Source: Alphaproteobacteria bacterium (GTDB lineage: Bacteria > Pseudomonadota > Alphaproteobacteria > Caulobacterales > Hyphomonadaceae). Taken from it: a stretch of DNA of 64,000 nucleotides. The notes beneath the pieces are model-generated. The model worked only from the letters and a program-made list of their open reading frames with translations. It was not told where the DNA came from and searched no databases. The stretch covers positions 142,948 to 206,947 of the forward strand of contig JAHJYW010000014.1 in the NCBI GenBank assembly GCA_018827375.1. Direction: 5' to 3'. Position numbers and translations under genes: made by a program. Each line of letters opens with the position of its first letter. Within the stretch, counting starts at the first letter, position 1. This document shows positions 62,844 to 64,000 of this stretch, piece by piece.

Positions 62844-63560
62844 ATGACATTTCCGCGCCTGCGCCAGCTGGTGATTGCCAGCGAGACGACTGACACGATC
62901 GACACGCTTAAAACGGTATTCGGGCTGGACGCGCCATTCCCTGATCCCGGCGTGGCGGAGTTTGGCCTGGTGAACGGCGTGTTCGCGATTGGCGATCAGT
63001 TCCTTGAAGTCGTGGTGCCGACGGTGGAGACGGCGCCAGCGGCGCGGTTCATGGCGCGGGGCGGGCCGGGCGGCTATATGGCGATTTTCGAGGTGGAAAA
63101 CCTGGCGGTGACGCGGGCGCGAGTGGACGCGCTGGGCATTCGCCGCGTGTGGGATATTGACCTCAAGGACATTTCCGCGAGCCATCTGCACCCGGCAGAC
63201 CTTGGCGGGGCGATTGTCTCGGTGGACCAGCCCAAACCTGCAGGCGAGTGGCGCTGGGCCGGGCCGGACTGGCGCCATCGCAGCGTGGTGGGGCGCCTGA
63301 CTGGCGCGGAGCTGACAAGCCCGGACCCGATGCGGCTGATGGCGCGCTGGGCGAGCGCACTTGGTGCGGGCGGCAGCGGCAACTCGCTGGAAATGGATGA
63401 TGGGGATATCGTGTTCAGTCAGGGCGACGTGGAACGGCTGGTGTCGTTTGACCTGTCACTGCCGGATAGCGAGGCCGTATTGGCGCGCGCGACGGATGCC
63501 GGGCTGGAGGTGGACGGGCGCAGCGTGCGCGTGGCGGGCGTGGAGATGCGGCTAGCCTAA
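62844..63560 (+). CDS. VOC-family (glyoxalase-like) protein
   Basis: A 238-residue protein with two halves of the VOC fold (FPRLRQLVIASETTDTIDTLKTVFGL and GRLTGAELTSPDPMRLMARWASAL). No specific metal set could be identified. GGAGGAC precedes the ATG. Function unknown. Confidence 0.7.
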   Translation: MTFPRLRQLVIASETTDTIDTLKTVFGLDAPFPDPGVAEFGLVNGVFAIGDQFLEVVVPTVETAPAARFMARGGPGGYMAIFEVENLAVTRARVDALGIRRVWDIDLKDISASHLHPADLGGAIVSVDQPKPAGEWRWAGPDWRHRSVVGRLTGAELTSPDPMRLMARWASALGAGGSGNSLEMDDGDIVFSQGDVERLVSFDLSLPDSEAVLARATDAGLEVDGRSVRVAGVEMRLA

Positions 63561-63564
63561 AGGC

Positions 63565-63783
63565 TCAGGCCTCGCGCAGTTCGGAATGGCTTTTCAGGAC
63601 GTCCGAGCCGCTGTCATGGCGGATGAGATAGGCGGGGTTGTCCTCGTTGGCGTTGCGTTTGACGTGGGCGCCCTTGAGCGTGCGGGCGACGGGCTGCGTG
63701 AAGGTCTCGGTGATGAAGCCCTGCGCCTTGCCGCGGCCCCAGTCCCATTCGACGCGTGTGCCGGTATCGTAAGGTGTGGTCAT
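63565..63783 (-). CDS. DUF2945/TUDOR-like small protein
   Basis: Seventy-two residues (MTTPYDTGTRVEWDWGRGKAQG ... LIRHDSGSDVLKSHSELREA). The pattern matches the DUF2945 or hypervirulence-type TUDOR domain family (VxWxxGxGxxxGxV and KSHSEL). Function unknown. The start at 63783 was chosen over an N-terminal extension that would run through the palindromic repeat. Confidence 0.75.
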   Translation of the reverse strand: MTTPYDTGTRVEWDWGRGKAQGFITETFTQPVARTLKGAHVKRNANEDNPAYLIRHDSGSDVLKSHSELREA

Positions 63784-63841
63784 GGGTCTGCTTACGTGTG
63801 TGGGGAAGGATTGGATCAGGAACTTACTTCCCTCACGCCGC

Positions 63842-63920
63842 ATCCCCGGGCTCGACCCGGGGTCTCTCGCGGCGGCGCCGGGAAGCCTTCGCATGTGATC
63901 TCGGATCAAGTCCGGGAAGG
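63842..63920. repeat. Palindromic intergenic repeat
   Basis: CCCCGGG, five bases, CCCGGGG (63,844-63,862), followed by GGATCAAGTCCGGGAA. This sequence style is common between genes in alphaproteobacteria (REP-like). Confidence 0.55.
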
Positions 63921-63965
63921 CGGATGTGGAGAGTAGGTTCAGATCAGCGTATCGGCTAGGTCGCG

Positions 63966-64000
63966 TCAGTCAGGATTGGCTTCCTCGATCAGCTCGATCT
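63966..64000 (-). CDS. C-terminal end of a partial gene
   Basis: The last ten codons of an open minus-strand frame (IELIEEANPD) before TGA at 63,966. It continues beyond the edge and cannot be identified. Confidence 0.35.
   Translation of the reverse strand, partial: IELIEEANPD

Overview
The window looks like a stretch of chromosome from a high-GC alphaproteobacterium, probably of the Caulobacterales/Hyphomonadaceae type (inference). Support comes from the gene style (TypA, an alphaproteobacterial NrdA without an N-terminal ATP-cone, a DnaX lacking the usual zinc cysteines, a long-loop QueE, UrcA, DUF2061 and DUF1328 proteins, a large TonB receptor). Regulatory motifs agree: a CtrA-like TTAA-N7-TTAAC site, NrdR boxes before both nrd genes, an EcfG-type GGAAC-N16-CGTT promoter and a GTTC-N7-GTTC SOS box.

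From 1 to about 43.4 kb and from 59.7 kb to the end the sequence is compact housekeeping DNA. In order: a lysine/alanine-rich histone-like protein (cut by the edge), nudC, typA, a divergent Lrp regulator/LysE-type exporter pair, an S9 peptidase, nrdA, an LpxR-like pair, an alcohol dehydrogenase, an overlapping alkylation-repair operon (ogt, PF09859-type oxygenase, alkB), a TerC-type membrane protein, a GGDEF-EAL protein, nrdB, a TonB-like protein, amn, a cytochrome b561-like protein, a SYLF lipoprotein, a tyrosine phosphatase, dnaX-ybaB-recR, a PQQ-type sugar dehydrogenase, a TonB-dependent receptor, the queuosine operon queC-queE-queD, a pirin, a histone-deacetylase-like hydrolase, recQ, a ClpP-like protease, a CBS/hybrid histidine kinase, and a general-stress pair (DUF1328 plus AI-2E-family permease).

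Between 43,590 and 59,655 lies a 16-kb integrated element of visibly lower GC. It is bounded by a perfect 19-bp direct repeat that is the 3' end of a tRNA(CAU) gene, which stays intact at the right border. At the tRNA end sit a tyrosine integrase, an AlpA-like excisionase/regulator and, divergently, a MerR-like protein, a candidate HUH Rep protein and a helix-turn-helix protein with an acidic tail. The cargo includes orphan membrane and lipoproteins, a serine recombinase with its own inverted-repeat site, an 886-residue RloC/PrrC-like ATPase (possible anti-phage function), and an SOS cassette. That cassette has one LexA box between a Y-family DNA polymerase plus a zinc-ribbon protein and a broken SRAP (YedK/HMCES) gene.

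The most rewarding parts for follow-up are the island (its exact ends, Rep protein, RloC-like ATPase, the coupled membrane-anchor/DUF5677-like pair and the SOS cassette) and the regulatory boxes around nrdA, nrdB and DUF1328. No CRISPR array, rRNA or classical insertion sequence was seen.
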